Source of the DNA: Zhongshania aliphaticivorans
Lineage (GTDB): Bacteria > Pseudomonadota > Gammaproteobacteria > Pseudomonadales > Spongiibacteraceae
Direction: 5' to 3'
Length of the DNA stretch: 64,000 bases
Assembly: GCF_001586255.1 (NCBI RefSeq)
Contig: NZ_CP014544.1
Span: 310,001-374,000, forward strand
Shown: piece after piece, positions 63,915 to 64,000 of the stretch
How positions within the stretch are numbered: position 1 is the stretch's first letter
How the letters are laid out: each line of letters starts with the position of its first letter
Position numbers and translations under genes: made by a program
The notes under the pieces: model-generated
Seen by the model: the letters and a program-made list of their open reading frames with translations, nothing else
The model's database searches: none
Told to the model about the DNA's origin: nothing

Positions 63915-64000
63915 TTAGTTGCCGGGGTGGTAGACCATAATGTCGACGGCATCCTTGCTAAGCGTTTTGCTGTTTTGGTCAATAAGGCTGACGCTAATGC
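63915..64000 (-). CDS. 3' end of an unidentified gene (partial)
   Basis: The last codons before a TAA at 63915-63917 read VSLIDQNSKTLSKDAVDIMV and YHPGN. The beta-strand-like ending resembles C-termini of DUF4124 proteins often found before ntrB, but the visible 28 residues are too few to identify it. Confidence 0.4.
   Translation of the reverse strand, partial: ISVSLIDQNSKTLSKDAVDIMVYHPGN

Overview
The window looks like a chromosomal segment of a marine gammaproteobacterium, probably near Spongiibacter/Zhongshania or other Cellvibrionales (inference). The reasons are the housekeeping block (panM-mutY-yggX-tRNA-Phe, hisBHAF, ctpA, envC, gpmI, rhodanese, grxC, secB, trmL, ntrC, ntrB) and the giant RTX adhesin of a marine type. 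No 16S gene is present, so the taxon is not proven.

Layout. Bases 2-24607 are the 3' part of one giant gene for a type I secreted, calcium-binding adhesin: 64 complete Ig-like repeats, then Calx-beta, cadherin-like, von Willebrand A, RTX and type I secretion domains. A decayed CBS-domain remnant follows. Next come an overlapping lipoprotein pair, imelysin and a DUF1111 di-heme protein (25082-27783), probably for iron handling, and a convergent phosphoesterase lipoprotein.

Bases 29543-39174 hold three collinear exported proteins: an alpha-toroid plus carboxypeptidase-regulatory protein, a 1231-aa Ig/cadherin-like protein, and a transglutaminase-fold protein whose catalytic Cys is Ala. The third ends in a hydrophobic, AT-richer tip that follows a glycine-rich boundary motif. 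Short overlapping ORFs come next, then a 5'-truncated orphan copy of the same transglutaminase module, cut off by an IS66 remnant. This resembles a polymorphic-toxin locus (exchangeable tip, immunity-like genes, orphan module) and is the most interesting part of the window. The function is not proven.

After a hipBA toxin-antitoxin pair lies a 7-kb element integrated at the 3' end of tRNA-Phe (42731-49780). Its attachment repeats match at 45 of 46 bases. It carries a Rep_trans initiator/relaxase-like protein, an excisionase-like protein, a tyrosine integrase, and cargo: a frameshifted DUF2726 protein, small membrane proteins, a HEPN-like protein and an unknown. An ISL3-family element with a perfect 8-bp target duplication has replaced the last codons of the integrase.

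The right third is ordinary core genome. The histidine genes hisB-hisH-hisA-hisF form an operon with a shared terminator. On the opposite strand are gpmI-envC-ctpA. Rhodanese-grxC-secB-trmL follow, then the nitrogen regulators ntrB-ntrC, which are preceded by a near-consensus sigma-54 promoter and a probable NtrC operator.
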